The notes under the pieces: model-generated
What the model saw: only the letters and a program-made list of their open reading frames with translations
What the model was told of the DNA's origin: nothing
Databases searched by the model: none
NCBI GenBank assembly: GCA_016748015.1
Contig: JAAOMT010000222.1
Span: forward strand, 140,807-204,806
Reading direction: 5' to 3'
Source: Geosiphon pyriformis
Lineage: Eukaryota; Glomeromycota; Glomeromycetes; Archaeosporales; Geosiphonaceae
DNA: 64,000 bases
Part shown: piece after piece, positions 10,521-22,869 of the stretch
Layout: each line of letters begins with the position of its first letter
How positions within the stretch are numbered: the first letter of the stretch is position 1
Translations under genes and position numbers: made by a program

Positions 10521-12474
10521 AGAACTGGTAGGCTCTTCTGCTGATGGCTCTGTTTCAGGTTTGGCTGGTTTAGAGATCTGCCCAAATACTAAGAAAAAGC
10601 ATGTGGAAAGTGTCTACTCTTGTGCTGCATCGTATAAAAAGCCGAAAAAACCCGAAGCTGGTAGTGTTTTAATCGATTTGTCTATTGGCCCTCTGGCTTT
10701 AGAAGATATTGGCATTTCTAACAATAAGCTTACAGTATCCTGAGGAAGCAAGATTAGAAGTGTTGCTAGTAGTGTAAGTGGTCTCTTGGATGTTGAGAAT
10801 ATGGTGAACATGGTTGCTGAAAAAACAAGTTATACTGAATCAAGTGAGGATGACGATATGAATAATGCTATGCCAAAAAAAACTTGTATCTGAACATACA
10901 TGTTGAGAAACCCTCCGAAGGCTCCAATGTTTGACACTATGAGCGATGATGAAAGTATGCTTGGTCTTCCTTCTCCAAAGTTTGTTGGTTCCAATTAGCT
11001 GCTGCCTGTTAGATCACGTGTCGTGAAAAAATGTAGCTTTGAGCCAGTTAAATCATTCACATTGGATGTTGAGTTGTCTGCTGTGCCTAAAAAACCAAAT
11101 AGTGATAAGTTAATTGCACTTAAAAAAATTTTCTATCAAATTGATGGTTTTGGAGGGGAGGTGTCAACTCCCTCAAAATTCTCAGGGATCATCAGAGCTT
11201 CATTTACATCTGAGTTTAATATGATTAGGGCAAAAGAATTGGCGATTTGTGAGAAAATCATTGTTAATAATAATCTAAGAAAAGTAAATAGCCATTCAGA
11301 TTGGGAAGTGATAGTCAAGAAGATCCCAGTGGATCTTTCCAGATTGGCAATTGAATCAGTATTTTCTAAGTTTGGTTAGGTAATTTTGATTAAGATACAA
11401 CTGATTGGTTTGTGGCAAAAAGCTTTGGTAGAATTTGAGTCATCAGCTGTGGCTAGTCTGATTGCTTCTAAATAGTCAGTTTTTGTGGGTAAAGATTCTG
11501 TTTGTGTTGCTTTGGCATTAAATGACAAGAAATTGTGGATGGCCAGAGATCATTATCGGACATTGCTTTATACTCTTCCAGTTGGTACAACAGCTCATGA
11601 TTTGTCAGATTTGGTGAATTCTTATGGTGAGAAAACTTGTTTTATTGGCCATAATTCCAGCTCTTATGCACGTGATAGATGTGCAATTGTGTGTTTTGCC
11701 AATAAGGCATCCAAATTAGCAGTTATTGGGTCTGTTTCTGTTTATAAAAGTGTGAATTTGCATTGGACTGGTCTTTCTTTGGCTCGTTGCACCAAGTGTG
11801 AATGTTTTGGTCATATTTCTGAAGTGTGTTCAATTGGTAGAAATTCTGTAGTTCATCATAAGCGAGTGGTGTCTTCTTAAGATCAAGTTCACTTGGCTAA
11901 TATTTATAAGAGAAAACAAGCTCCAGTTGCCTGTCTGGTATCTTTTGGTGGTAAAACTTGGGCACAAATTAGTGGTGGTGCACCTTCTTATGTGTCTTTG
12001 TCAGTTCCTTCTGGAGCTGGTTCAACTTTAAGTATGACACCTTTGGTGATGGCTTCTGATTCTTTTGATAATTCTGGTTTGACTGACCACATGGCTTTTT
12101 TGGAATGCTCTATAGAGCTTTTGTCAGATCAAGTCTCTGAGATTTTAAGAAAGTTGAGCTTTGTAGAATTGGTGTTGATTTCATCTTCTTCTTGTATTCT
12201 CTCTTCTGTTGTTGCTCCTCCTATAGACCCAGCTTTGAATTCAGATATGGCTGTGGATAATGTGGTAATGCCTTCACCTTCTTTATCCTCTTCCCCAATG
12301 ACTAGAAATGCCACCTCAGACCTGAGTTTGAGCAGCTTAAAGGTTCTTACTACTAAGATAGATGGATTGGAATCTAAGATGATGGCTTTGAAGATATCGG
12401 TTAGTTTAGTTTTGTCAAGATTGAATTTTTTGTGTTCTGGTTTGAATTCGTCAGCTTCTTTTCCATCTCAATGA
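10521..12474 (+). pseudogene. LINE C ORF1, CCHC protein, start lost and several stops
   Basis: One reading frame runs to TGA 12474 without frameshift but with several in-frame stops (10741, 10891, 10996, 11377, 11473 and 11878 regions). The start ATG of the LINE A homologue is altered to ATC/ATA near 10518-10525. Recognisable parts: the N-terminal GSSADGSVSGLAG block, the GFGGEVSTPSKFSGII block, the RRM-like IQLIGLWQKALVEFE and TLPVGTTAHDL segments, the CCHC knuckle C-TK-C-ECFG-H-ISEV-C with all ligands kept, and a C-terminal coiled-coil-like stretch (LECSIELLSDQVSEI). The stop overlaps the ORF2 ATG. Confidence 0.85.
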
Positions 12475-15400
12475 ATAGTTTAATTTAGAAAATTGCTACA
12501 TGCAACATCAGAGAGATGAATAATCCTGTAAAGCAGGGTGATATAGTTTGTTGGCATAAGAAAATGAACAATGTGATTTCTATTGTTACTAAGACTAAAT
12601 TGAAAAATAGGATCTATTCATGGATTATAAACAAGTTTGACAGCATCTGTGTTTTCACTTCTGGGGTGGATTCTGGTTATCTGAATTCAGGCGTGGCTAT
12701 TATTATAAATGTTTTTTTAGCTCATCATGTGTGCAAGGTTTCTGAAGTGCCTGGTCGGATCCTCTGTGTCAAGTTGCTTTTTAAGAATAAACTTTCTGTA
12801 TCAATTTTGGGGCTGTATGCTGGTGCTTCCTCAGTGGTTCAGTTCTTTCAGACTGGTAACATCAACTTTTTTATCGCAAAGACTATAAACAAGTCCTCTT
12901 TTGTCATTCTCAGCAGTGACTTTAATGAGAATGGTTTTCACAAATGTGCCAGTTTCAAGAAGTGTTTTGATTTGGATATAGTCAACTCTTTGGCTGGGAG
13001 TGCTTTTGCTAAGAAACCTACATGGTGCAATTCTCATGGGATTGCTAAGACAATTGATTATGTTTTTGTTTTCTCGAATTTGATCAATGCATTGGTGGGT
13101 CACAATGTGGCTAGTGTGGTGGACTATTTTGATACTGATCATGTGGCTGTTTCTGTCTTTATGGGTCTGGATGGTTTGTTGAATGTCCAGCTATTGTTGT
13201 TGCACAAGCAAGCAAATAAGAATTGTTGGAAATATGACATTAAAAATGCCAATAAGAGAAAGTAGTGCAAGTTTAAGAATGCTACAGCCATTCATGTTGT
13301 TGTGCTTTCAAGTGTGTTTAAGACAACTGAAAGGTCTTTGGATCTGGATGCGATGTGGAATATTGTTCATATGATCATGGGTTCTGCGGCTGATGGGACA
13401 TTCAAAAAAAAATGGTTCAAAGGTTATGACAGAGTTTTTACCAAGGTGTTTTCTAAGTTTCATAAACTGAAATTGCTGGTGTCCAAACTGGTGAAGGCCT
13501 CTTATTTGGTTTCAAAGTGATGATTTTATTTTACTGCTGGATACATGAGACAGGTTGGACTTCAGTGGTACAGCTGAAGTGAAATCTTTTTTTTTTTCAG
13601 GTTCTACTTTTGATGCTATTTGTTCTGGATTGGCGAAAGCATGAAAGCTCTACCATTCTTCCAAGTTATTGGAATCCAAGCATGCTGAAGAATCTTGTGT
13701 CAGACAGGCAATTGCCAGTAGAATAGAAAGTTTTGAATTGGATAAAGATCGTACTATTAGGAGTGTACTGGTGCGGCCTTTTCATAAGATGGTATTGGAT
13801 CATTTGGTTGTAAATGGTGAGTTGGTTTTAAAGCCTGATTTAGTTAAGTCTGGAGTAAATAAGATTATGGAGGGTTGGACAAGGAAACACAGGGTGGTGT
13901 TTGATGTCTCTGGTGATTGAACTTGCCAATATCAGCCTTTGGATTATGTTTTTGATGATGCATTTTCTGGTGTTATGGGTCCAATTGGTTCTGATGAATT
14001 GTTTGTGGTGGTCTCTAATTTGCCTAATGGCAAAACAGCTGGACTTTCTGGCATCTCTAATGAATTGTGGAAACACTGTAACAGCTCAGTTTTGGCTATG
14101 CTTTCTGTGTTCTTGAATCTGTGTCTAACTCGTGAGTCTGTACCTAGGCCTTAGAAGGAAGCTTGGGTTTCAATGATTCCTAAGCCATATGAGTGGGAAA
14201 GTGTTCTTACAAACACACGTCCTATTGCATTGATCAAAACAGCTTGCAAAGTCCTTTCCAAGATCCTTTTGAACAGGATTTCTTCAGCTTGTAGTACTTA
14301 TGATGTTTTGCATGAAAACAATTTTTCTGTATTGAGGGGTATGTTAACGCAATCGTCTATTTTTGCCATCAGTTCTGTAATTAAGGATGCATTGGAAAAA
14401 AACCATGAACTGTGGCTGGTTTTGCAAAACATGCATAAGGCTTATGACTCTGTTGGTTGGGAACATCTCAGAAGGAGTTTAGTTAGAATCAAAATGTATG
14501 ACAGGTTTATTAGGTTTTTTGGTGATATTTACAATGATTGAGTTAACAGGGTAATGACAGATTTTGGCTTAACTGATAGATATTGTGTTTATGATGGCTT
14601 AGACTAGAGAGAAGTGTTCTCGCCTCTTCTTTGGTGCATATTCTATGATTCACTTCTGTGTGAAGTCAAAAGACAAGAGAGTATGTGTAGTTACAGACTG
14701 AATTCTTATTTTGTTTTCAAGTTGAACTGGGTGGAATCTCAGATAGGGTTGATATTATTTTTTGCTGCTGGTGCTTATATCGATAATACAATTTGGGTTG
14801 GTAGTAGTCAGGCTGCTATACAGCATATCCTCAATATTGCTAGTGAATTCTTTAGGTTTAATGATATTTCTATAAATAATAACAAAACTGTGACTATTTT
14901 CATCAACTGCTAGGTTTCTGACCCTTATCTGACTGTCAGTGGTTTGCCTATTTTTGTTACTAAAAAAAAGGAGTCTTATCATTATTTGGGCATTTTTTTG
15001 TCTTTTGAGAGTCTATCAAAGCCTAACATGGCTAAGACACACTCAGATATTTGGTTTTTTGTCAATCTTGTTCTAAAGAAGGTGATTTCAGATAAGCAGT
15101 TTGCATACTTGGTGTCAGCAGTTTTTTTTCTTATTGTTAGTTACAGGACCCAGTTCAGTTTTGTTCCTATTAGTGTTTGTAATAAATGGGATGCTATAAT
15201 TTGCAGGGGCTTAAAGTTCAAGTCTGGTCTCCTATGTGATTTCCTTACTGATGCAATCTATTATCCCTCCTTGTACGGTTTAAAGACTTTTGAACAGATC
15301 TAGGCTGAGAGCAAATCAGCTTTCATTGTTCTTTTTGCGAATTCACTGGGCATTTTGGGTCGATTATTTTCTCATAGGTTTTATGATCTTCAGGTTCTTA

Positions 15401-17155
15401 GCTGGTGTTCTCGTCATCCTTTGCAGTTTTCAGCTTGTATCAGAGTCAACCCCTCTGATAATTTTTTGGCTGGTATGGTCTGCATTTTTTCTGAATGTGG
15501 TTTGTCCTTAGACAGCTCTCTGACAAGTGTGTTTTATTATCAGAGTGGTACTCCTATGTCTTTTGTTCTTGGAAAACCTGGTTATTTTAAGTGTGTTTCC
15601 TCTCTTCGGCGGTATGAGGTTGCCTTTGTAGACCAGCTACATGACAAGCATGGTAATGTTTTTGGTTGGCTGACCTTCAAGCAGTGGAAGCAACTGGACC
15701 CTCATGGCCCTGTTCTTATCTGGTTTGAGCTTTCGGTGCACTTTCTTGGTGGTGTGAACTCTCTTTCTGTTTGTTCTCTGCCTTTGGATGTCTCTTCCGA
15801 TGTCCTTTGGTCTTGTGATTTTGATGTTATTGGTGTCAATTTGTTGCATATTAATGTTGCTTGTCTTTCTGTATATATGGATGGATTGCTGAGTGGTTTG
15901 GGAACTCCTGGTATAATGGCTGGTACTGCTGTTTTTTTTAAGAACATTGATTTGGGCCTGGGTGTTGGGGTTTCTAGTTTGGTTTCTTCTACAATAATGG
16001 AATTGCAGGCCATTGTGCTGGCTCTTGAGTGTATTCCTTTTTCCTGTTCTGTTGACTTGTTTTCAGACAGCCAGGCTGCTCTGGATGCATGCAAATTAGA
16101 GTCTGTGTTGGCTTGTCCGGATTTCAGGAATTGGTGCTAGGTCAAGCATTGCCATATTGTTAATGTTATTTGTCACAAAAATTTGGATGTGAATTGGATT
16201 AAAGTTAAAGGTCATTCTGGTGTCTTTGGCAATGAGTGTGCTGATGCTTTAGCCAGGGCTGCTGCTCTCTCTGATAGGTGCCTACCTCACATGATCAATG
16301 AGAGATTTCTTCAAGCTGATGGCGCAGTTGTCTCTGGTAACTCTCGGCATTTTGTTCATAATATCTTCCAATCTATTCACCATTTGTATTAGGAGGTTGG
16401 TTCTGGTTTCCATGTTCTGACAGATAGTCTGCGTGCTAATATTAATTGGTCCAGATTTTCTTTGGTGTGGCATTCTGATTCTCACTTGGCTGCTGGCTTT
16501 ACCAGTGCATGCACTGTTGGCTTCTATTCATACTTTATGAAGGCATTGTATTACTGTCTTCTTGTTGTGATACATAAGCACCTATATAATAAGTGTTATT
16601 CTAGTGTGGTGTGTTTGTTCTGTGAGGATGTCGAAGTCTCGGACCATGTTTTTTCTTGCCCTTTTGATGCTGCTAATCATGACCGTTTGATGAAAGCTTA
16701 TGTGTTAGTATGGAAGTTACACTTGGGTTTATTTCACTCTTTTTCTTGTATATCGCAGTTGTTGTATGCTTGTGTTTCAGATGTGGTTCTTGGTACTGCT
16801 TTGTGTAAAGACTTTGTTTTCAATAATTGGTATCATGAATCTGCTTCTGTTTTTAAGAACCTTAAGATTGCAGCTCAGAATATTGTGTTCTTTGTGCGTG
16901 AATTCTGTCTTGCTTTCTGGAATAATATTTGGCTAGTACGTGCCAAATACCAGACTGTTATAGAAAAAAATGGCTTGATCCTACCAGATGGTTCTATTCC
17001 TGTCTTGGTTTCTGGTCTTCTAGTGGTGTTATTGGCTGGTGTGGTTAGGTTATTAGGTATTGCTGATGCACTTGGTGTTAGTTTTGGGTTTTGTAAATCT
17101 TGTCTGTTTTTCTCAGGTATTGGGGACATAATCTCTGTTCATATAGGTGCCTAGT
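12471..17155 (+). pseudogene. LINE C ORF2, endonuclease-RT-RNase H-zinc finger, broken
   Basis: The frame starts at ATG 12471 and ends at TAG 17153-17155. A single +1 change near 13512 (an extra A in a short A-run) shifts frame; otherwise only stops break it, about a dozen, nearly all at Trp, Gln or Arg codons of the relatives. Domains in order: endonuclease (KIATCNIREMN, DFNENGFH, DTDHVAV), RT (KAYDSVGW; catalytic box Y-I-D-N at 14776-14787), RNase H (YMDGLL in place of the usual YTDGS; ELQAI and SDSQAALDAC kept), zinc finger C-LF-C near 16612-16660 ending HVFSC, then a conserved C-terminal tail. The second catalytic Asp of RT is Asn. The protein would act in the nucleus at the integration site. 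Confidence 0.9.
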
Positions 17156-17296
17156 GTAGTCTTGATTGGCCTAAGTGGCTGGTCATGTGTAGCAAATACA
17201 TGATTTGCATCTAGTTTAGATCATAAATGTAATGTATAGTACTAGGCTGCATTTGGACTTCACTCATTAAATGATTTTTTAAAAAAAAAAGGAATA

Positions 17297-17789
17297 GTCC
17301 ATATTGTCAACAAATGATAATACATTAGTATAATTTTATGTCTTATGTTAGTACTCTTAAAATTTAATATTAGGTATTAGATGTACTTTTTAATTATATT
17401 TTATTTAATAATCTTTAAATATTATAATTATATAAGTCAGAAAAAGGATAAATAAATACCAACAAGTAATTTTTTATCTTAATATGTTCAGATATTTGAA
17501 GATAAGAAAAGAAAAATTAACAAGAAGAAAAAAATTGAGATGAAATTGTTATTTTATTTCTTTGTTTTTTTTTGATTTTTACATGTTTTTTTACAACTAA
17601 GAGATCTATTACTTATATAGCTATTGAAAATTATCAATGACCAAATTAATAATCAAGTCAATGATCAGGTTATTAATTAGGTTATTAATCAGGTTAATGA
17701 TTACTATCTAAAAATAGAATGGCTAATTATATGATATTAGTAGCTAATACATGTGATAATTAATAAATATATAATTTTCAATCATAACA
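17297..17789. repeat. solo LTR X, right part, with short internal repeats
   Basis: This is the remainder of X after LINE C and ends TTTTCAATCATAACA at 17789. At 17640-17706 it holds a run of overlapping short repeats built on GGTTATTAAT and AATCAGGTTA. There is no coding frame. The sequence after it (17790 onward) rejoins element B. Confidence 0.55.
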
Positions 17790-18360
17790 ATATTTTAAAC
17801 ATTATTAGTTATTGTAAAACATGACATATTTTTTATAAAATTAGATGTTTATTTGTTTTAATTATTGTATTTAAGTTTTTTTTGAAAGATAAACATAATT
17901 AAAAGTTAGATAATAGAATTTGATTTTATTTTTATAATTAAATCTTATTAATTTTTAACTATATTTAATATATTTAGCTTTTTTATTTAGCAAACATTTT
18001 CTTATTGTTTTTTTATTAATTAAAACTATTATTAATTTATAGATTATATGAATAATAATAAAGTTTATTAAAGATACTATTGTAGATTATTGTAAATAGT
18101 ATTCTTTTTTTTACTTTTTTAGAAATAAAAAAAACATATTGGCAGATTTAATTACAAATTTTGTTTTTTATAACAATATTAATCCAGTTGTATTCTTTTA
18201 ATAATAATTTTTTTATATGTAAAACAAGATATATTGTCCTATTTTTTACTTTATTTAAGACTGTTAAATCATTTTTTATAACAGAATTTACAATTATAAT
18301 ATGTTTAAGTTTCATATTTTTTTTAAATAATATATAATGTTATTCAATATTACTTATAGA
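17790..18360 (-). pseudogene. Ty3 element B, resumed: Cys-rich module region, decayed
   Basis: Read leftwards, this aligns with element F 60265-60850, the Cys-rich segment upstream of the dUTPase. For example, 18180-18250 parallels F 60650-60720 around a shared CAGTTGTATTCTT stretch, and 17985-18070 parallels F 60450-60540. Homology fades near 18360, so the protease and gag part is missing or unrecognisable. No frame survives. Confidence 0.65.
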
Positions 18361-18719
18361 AATTAAAAATTATAATAATAGATAAAATAACCAATTAGAA
18401 ATAGGTATAATAAAAAACGGAATTGCAGAATTTCTTTCAAAAGAATTGAAAAATTTCAAAAAATCTTGTATAACATAAATTATATATATATAGCAAGAGT
18501 ATTAGAAACAGAAAAAGTATTTAATAGAATTTAATAAAGTTTAGAACAACAATATCTCTTCCTTTAAAAAATAGTTTTCTATAACTTAAAGTGAAATTAT
18601 ATTAGTATTAATAAAATATTTAATTAATATCTAATTCATGTTATTATCTCTTAATTAAAAATATTAATCACCTTCTTAACTATTAACATTCTATGTTAAT
18701 AGAATCCAATACTTAACTA

Positions 18720-18811
18720 CATTAAACCAATAGCTCTTAATTAAAACTATTAACAGTATACTAATTTTTTATTTCATTTTTTTTATTTTATTTTATTTTA
18801 TTTTTTTGTTG
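18720..18811. repeat. short repeat with TTTTA-rich tail, copy 1
   Basis: The stretch CCAATAGCTCTTAATTAAAA, then a TATACTAATTTTTTATTT block and a run of TTTTA units, resembles 19616-19698. The tail (ATTTT repeats) looks like the simple-sequence end of a non-LTR element. The body is too degraded to classify. Confidence 0.35.
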
Positions 18812-19376
18812 TTTATTAATTGATTAAAGAAATTAAGTACTAAATAATTAATGTTAAAAATAGTCTGATAAAAAACCCAGAAACAAGAATAAAAGACTTA
18901 AAAATAGCTTATCAAAAAGACATAACTATTAGAATAAACTGGTCACCATGCTAAAAAAAGAAATTCACAGAAGAAACCATTAATTAAATTTTTGTTCATT
19001 ATACAAAAAATTTAATTAAAATCTTTAAACTTCAAAATCTTTAGAAATTACCAATATTTTCAGCTATTAAGCACTAAGTTACGAGTTTGTTATTTGTTTT
19101 AACACTCCAAATAATCATTTATAATACTGAATAGAAAAACAAATTCAAAAGATATTGAAAAAAACATGATTAAAAACAAAATAACTTAAAAAAATATGAT
19201 AATACAAAATAATACAAAATAACACATAATAACTTAAGATTAAGATAACCAATTATAGTGTAAAAGAACAAAGCAACAACAGAAATAGCAAACAATAGCT
19301 AGTGATAGCAAGCAATCAAAAGCAATTTTGTAAAATTAAAGATATGTATAAAAATAAGTAATTTTAGCAAAAAAAA

Positions 19377-19413
19377 AAGACAAACAGACAAACAGACAAA
19401 CAAACAAACAAGA
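19377..19413. repeat. ACAAACAG/ACAA microsatellite
   Basis: GACAAACA is repeated in tandem, turning into ACAA units, over about 36 bp. Confidence 0.9.
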
Positions 19414-19615
19414 TAGAAAAACAAAATATATTCTTCTATTTATATTTTTTATATCTATTTTACTTATATATCTATATTATTTTAAATAAAAAAAATATTT
19501 AAAACTCAAAAATTTTTTATATATAATCATAAATTTTATGTTTAAACTGGATTAATTATTTTCTTATCTTTGTTTTTAATCAGATGTTCTTAACATAAAA
19601 CTGCCTTAAATAATA

Positions 19616-19698
19616 ATAACTTGGACCAATCACTCTTGATTATAATAATTAACAATACTAATTTTTTATTTATTTATTTATTTATTTTTTTTGTAGAG
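19616..19698. repeat. short repeat with ATTT tail, copy 2
   Basis: CCAATCACTCTTGATTATAA and AATACTAATTTTTTATTT, followed by five or so ATTT units, match copy 1 at 18720-18811 with mostly transition differences. Confidence 0.35.
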
Positions 19699-20949
19699 TA
19701 ATAACATTGTAAAATTAACTGTTTAAAAATAGACTTTGTAATAGTTTGGTAAAAAAAAAAGCTTTCTTTAAAATTGAATATTAATATTATTTTGTTAGTT
19801 TATCAAAAAAACAAAAAAACACCACAAAACTCTAGTAATTGCATTTAACTAACTCAAAAAAAATAACTTATATATTTAAGTTACAAACAGCCAAAACACT
19901 TTTCTGTACCTTATAACCAAAGAACTCTATAGATAAAATTAGCAAAAAAACCTTTAAAGACTAATATTGCTGACTTATTTTAAGTATCTAAAATAGAAAT
20001 TTTCAAGCTTTTTTAATCTAAATTTAGAGCACCAAATATTACCATAATATCTTACTAAGTTTATTCATAATATTTAGTGCTTCCTATAAGATTATAAAAT
20101 TCACAAAGACAAAACCATTCCAAAAATTCACAAAAGTAGTAATTATTAAAACTATAGAAAAAAATTACTTACCATATAGAAAAGTATTATTTTAATACTT
20201 TAAAAAAAACTTAAGAATATTACTAGAAACTATTACTACAAAGAGTGATTTTTATTACTATGTATATGTTAAAGTTAACTACTTATTAAGCTAAACAACA
20301 AATACAAAAAACTTAGAAAACAAATTTATTAAAAATTATTAATATATTCAACTTAAATTATCATCCAAACAATAGCCAAAACTTTTTTAATAATTAATCA
20401 AAAAATCCAGAAATATATTAGCAAACAGTACTCTTAAGTAAAAGAAAAACAAACATCAAGACTTAACTTTAAAAATCCAAGTCTAAATCTGAAAATATAC
20501 AAACTACACAAAAAAAGTTTAACTTATGATTAACAAAAAATTAAGATTTCTCTTACCAACTATTTTCTCATATTACCAAATACTAAAAAGTAGAATTCTA
20601 CTCAATCAACTCACCAAAACACAATTAAAAACTCCAAGAACTTTCAAAACTCTGTATTTTTGGAACTATAACCAAAATTTCTGGACCAAATTTTTAAGAA
20701 AATATGAATTATTGTTTAAAAATCTTATCCCAGCAGCCAGTAAATTTAGTAAAAGCACTTTTTTTTGGACATAACTGTTAGCATTATCTCTTAATAAATC
20801 AACCACTATATTTTCAGATAAAACAGCTATTCTACAATCTATTAGCTATACTAACAAAAAAAAACAATCAGTCATAAATTTAACAAAACAATCAAAATTA
20901 TTTTTGTTAATATTTTTTTTATTAACAATTAAACCAACTTTTATTATTC

Positions 20950-21730
20950 AGATATGGTTTACAAAGACATTGTTAAACTAGAAAAATTTTTTGATAAAGA
21001 AAAAAATGCATATATTTAGATTGTAAAAGCCAAAAAAACAATTAGAGCCAATAATTAGGATAAGACCAAAACAATTCAAGCCTTATAATTTTTCTTAACA
21101 AGAACCACAAACTTATAATACCAAAGTTTCAAAAAAAACCAACTGACTTTACTGCTTTCAAACTCGTTTTTTTACAGTATTTTTTCAATCTTAATTTGTT
21201 TATTAAGCTATAAAATCAGTTTAATATAATAAAACAGAAAGATTATAAAACAGTAACCACTTATTTTAGACAATTTAATCAAATTTTTCACCAAATTTAG
21301 GCAATTAAAAGAGACTGCTATACATTAAAACAAACTTTTAAACAATTTATTAAAGAACTAAAAAATAATATATTTTGATTCATTAGATTTTACTATCTTA
21401 GTAGCTTATAAAAGACTGTAATACTTGTTTATAACTTTAAATTAATAAAGCAAGAAACCAATTATATTCAAGTTGTTAACTTAGTCATAAACTAAACATT
21501 AAATATTAATGTTAAGCTTACCTAATTAAGTAAAAAATTGACTCAGAAAATTGAAAGATTCTTAACAAAAAACTCTAAAACTTATCAATTATTACAATAT
21601 AGAAATAATTTCAACAATTATTAATAATAGAATTAATAACAGCAACAATAACCTAAAAATTAGATCTTTGTAATTGTTATTATTGTCAAAAATCTGAATA
21701 TATTATAAAAGATTGCAGAAAAAAACTAAT
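20950..21730 (+). pseudogene. element D gag with CCHC knuckle, decayed
   Basis: The capsid-like part reads MVYKDIVKLEKFFDKEKNAY and later YKTVTTYFRQFNQIFHQI, KQFIKELKN, matching F gag (TYLRRFNKL, DQFIAELKDKL). The nucleocapsid knuckle is at 21675-21716: C-YY-C-QKSE-Y-IIKD-C, where the zinc-binding His has become Tyr (CAT/CAC to TAT, a C-to-T change). Numerous stops interrupt the frame. Gag would form the particle around element RNA. Confidence 0.7.
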
Positions 21731-22289
21731 TAATTAAAATTAAGAAAATCAATATTACTACAATTAAAATATCTCTAAACCATAAGATTTCAATATTCTT
21801 TGTTATCACATTTATAACTATAATATTCACTTCAACAAATTTCAACTTATTATTAGTCTTTACAAGCAATAACACTAATATTATCCTAATATCAAATACT
21901 AATATATAACAATCTTAAATTTCAAGCCATTAACTATAATTTGAAATAATAAAACACTAGTGAAAATTAGACACAACCTATTAGTAGATTATTTAGACTA
22001 GTAAATTGTAGCAACATATTACTCTAAATAGCACAAACCAGATATCCAAACTAGATCTTATATTTTGGTTTTATAAAGATCTTGAATTTTGGTAATGCTA
22101 TATCTTTGAAAGAAAAAAATGTAGCTGCAATTATCAATTTTTTTTTTCAAAACACCAAATTTTTAAAACAATTCTCCCTGTTATAGTTACTAAAAATAAT
22201 ACACTAACTGCTATATTTCTATTTAATATTAACAATTTGAACACCACTAATCTTTTTAGCAAAGCTGCTATTAATTAAGATAAACTAAT

Positions 22290-22560
22290 TATAATAATGT
22301 ATACTAATACCAAAGTAAGACAGTTAGACATCAAATTAATATTTGACAGTAAATTTACAGACAGCATAATTATAAAACAACTTATAAATTAATTAGGTTA
22401 CCAAAATAGATTGTACAGTCACTGCTAGAATAATTATTGTGAATAGAAATACCAAAACACTATTAAGAAAAATTAACAACTTTCCTTTCAAAATCTACAG
22501 TATTAACATTTCAACTAAAGTATTCATTATAAAAGCCACTTAGTATAAGCCCTTATAAAA
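22290..22560 (+). pseudogene. element D retropepsin-like protease, decayed
   Basis: The reading IMYTNTKV then LIFDSKFTDSIIIKQL aligns with F (VIYTEAEV, LILDSKLAESIITYQL). The active-site triplet is D-S-K at 22345-22353 where retropepsins have D-[ST]-G. Stops follow. It would process the gag-pol polyprotein. Confidence 0.65.
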
Positions 22561-22869
22561 AATAATTAATTAACTAAAGTCCATATTATGCTTAATTAGA
22601 ACACTCAAGAACTCTAAATTATCTTTAACAGACAACATGTCAAAGTATCTGTCATATGTAAATATTTTAGAACAGTGGCCCTAGAACAATTTCTAATTGA
22701 ATTCAAAAAATCTACTTTTCAGTCAACTTTGAAAATCTATTAAGTTTCTTGGGCTGACAATTTTAAGACAGAGCTACTACTACCTTTTATGTGAAAAAAA
22801 AAGAGTAAAAAAAGAGCTGACAAAAAACTTTAAGCATTACTATCAATCTATTTAATCTTAAATCAAAGA

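Larger units (their letters stand above)
10387..17287 (+). mobile_element. LINE C, full-length two-ORF LINE
   Basis: A complete 6.9-kb LINE: a leader starting AAAAAAAACTTTCTC, ORF1 (10521-12474), ORF2 (12471-17155), a 3' UTR (17156-17277) and an A-tail. It is flanked by identical 9-bp direct repeats AAAGGAATA at 10378-10386 and 17288-17296, the target-site duplication, and it lies inside solo LTR X. The leader block CCCTGACCATAATGA groups it with LINE A. ORF1 has lost its start and both ORFs carry many stops, so it is dead. Still, the full length and matching duplication show it arrived by ordinary target-primed reverse transcription. Confidence 0.9.
18361..20250. other. AT-rich DNA with no gene seen
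   Basis: No coding frame, RNA gene or clear element end is visible in these 1.9 kb. They contain two related sequences with T-rich tails (near 18720-18811 and 19616-19698), a short ACAAACAG microsatellite, and at 20028-20044 a sequence nearly identical to the primer-binding-site/LTR junction of element F. Confidence 0.5.

Noticed and set aside
20526-20774. 82-codon open frame upstream of element D gag
   Set aside because: No motif, biased composition, and it lies in decayed DNA; length is within chance.
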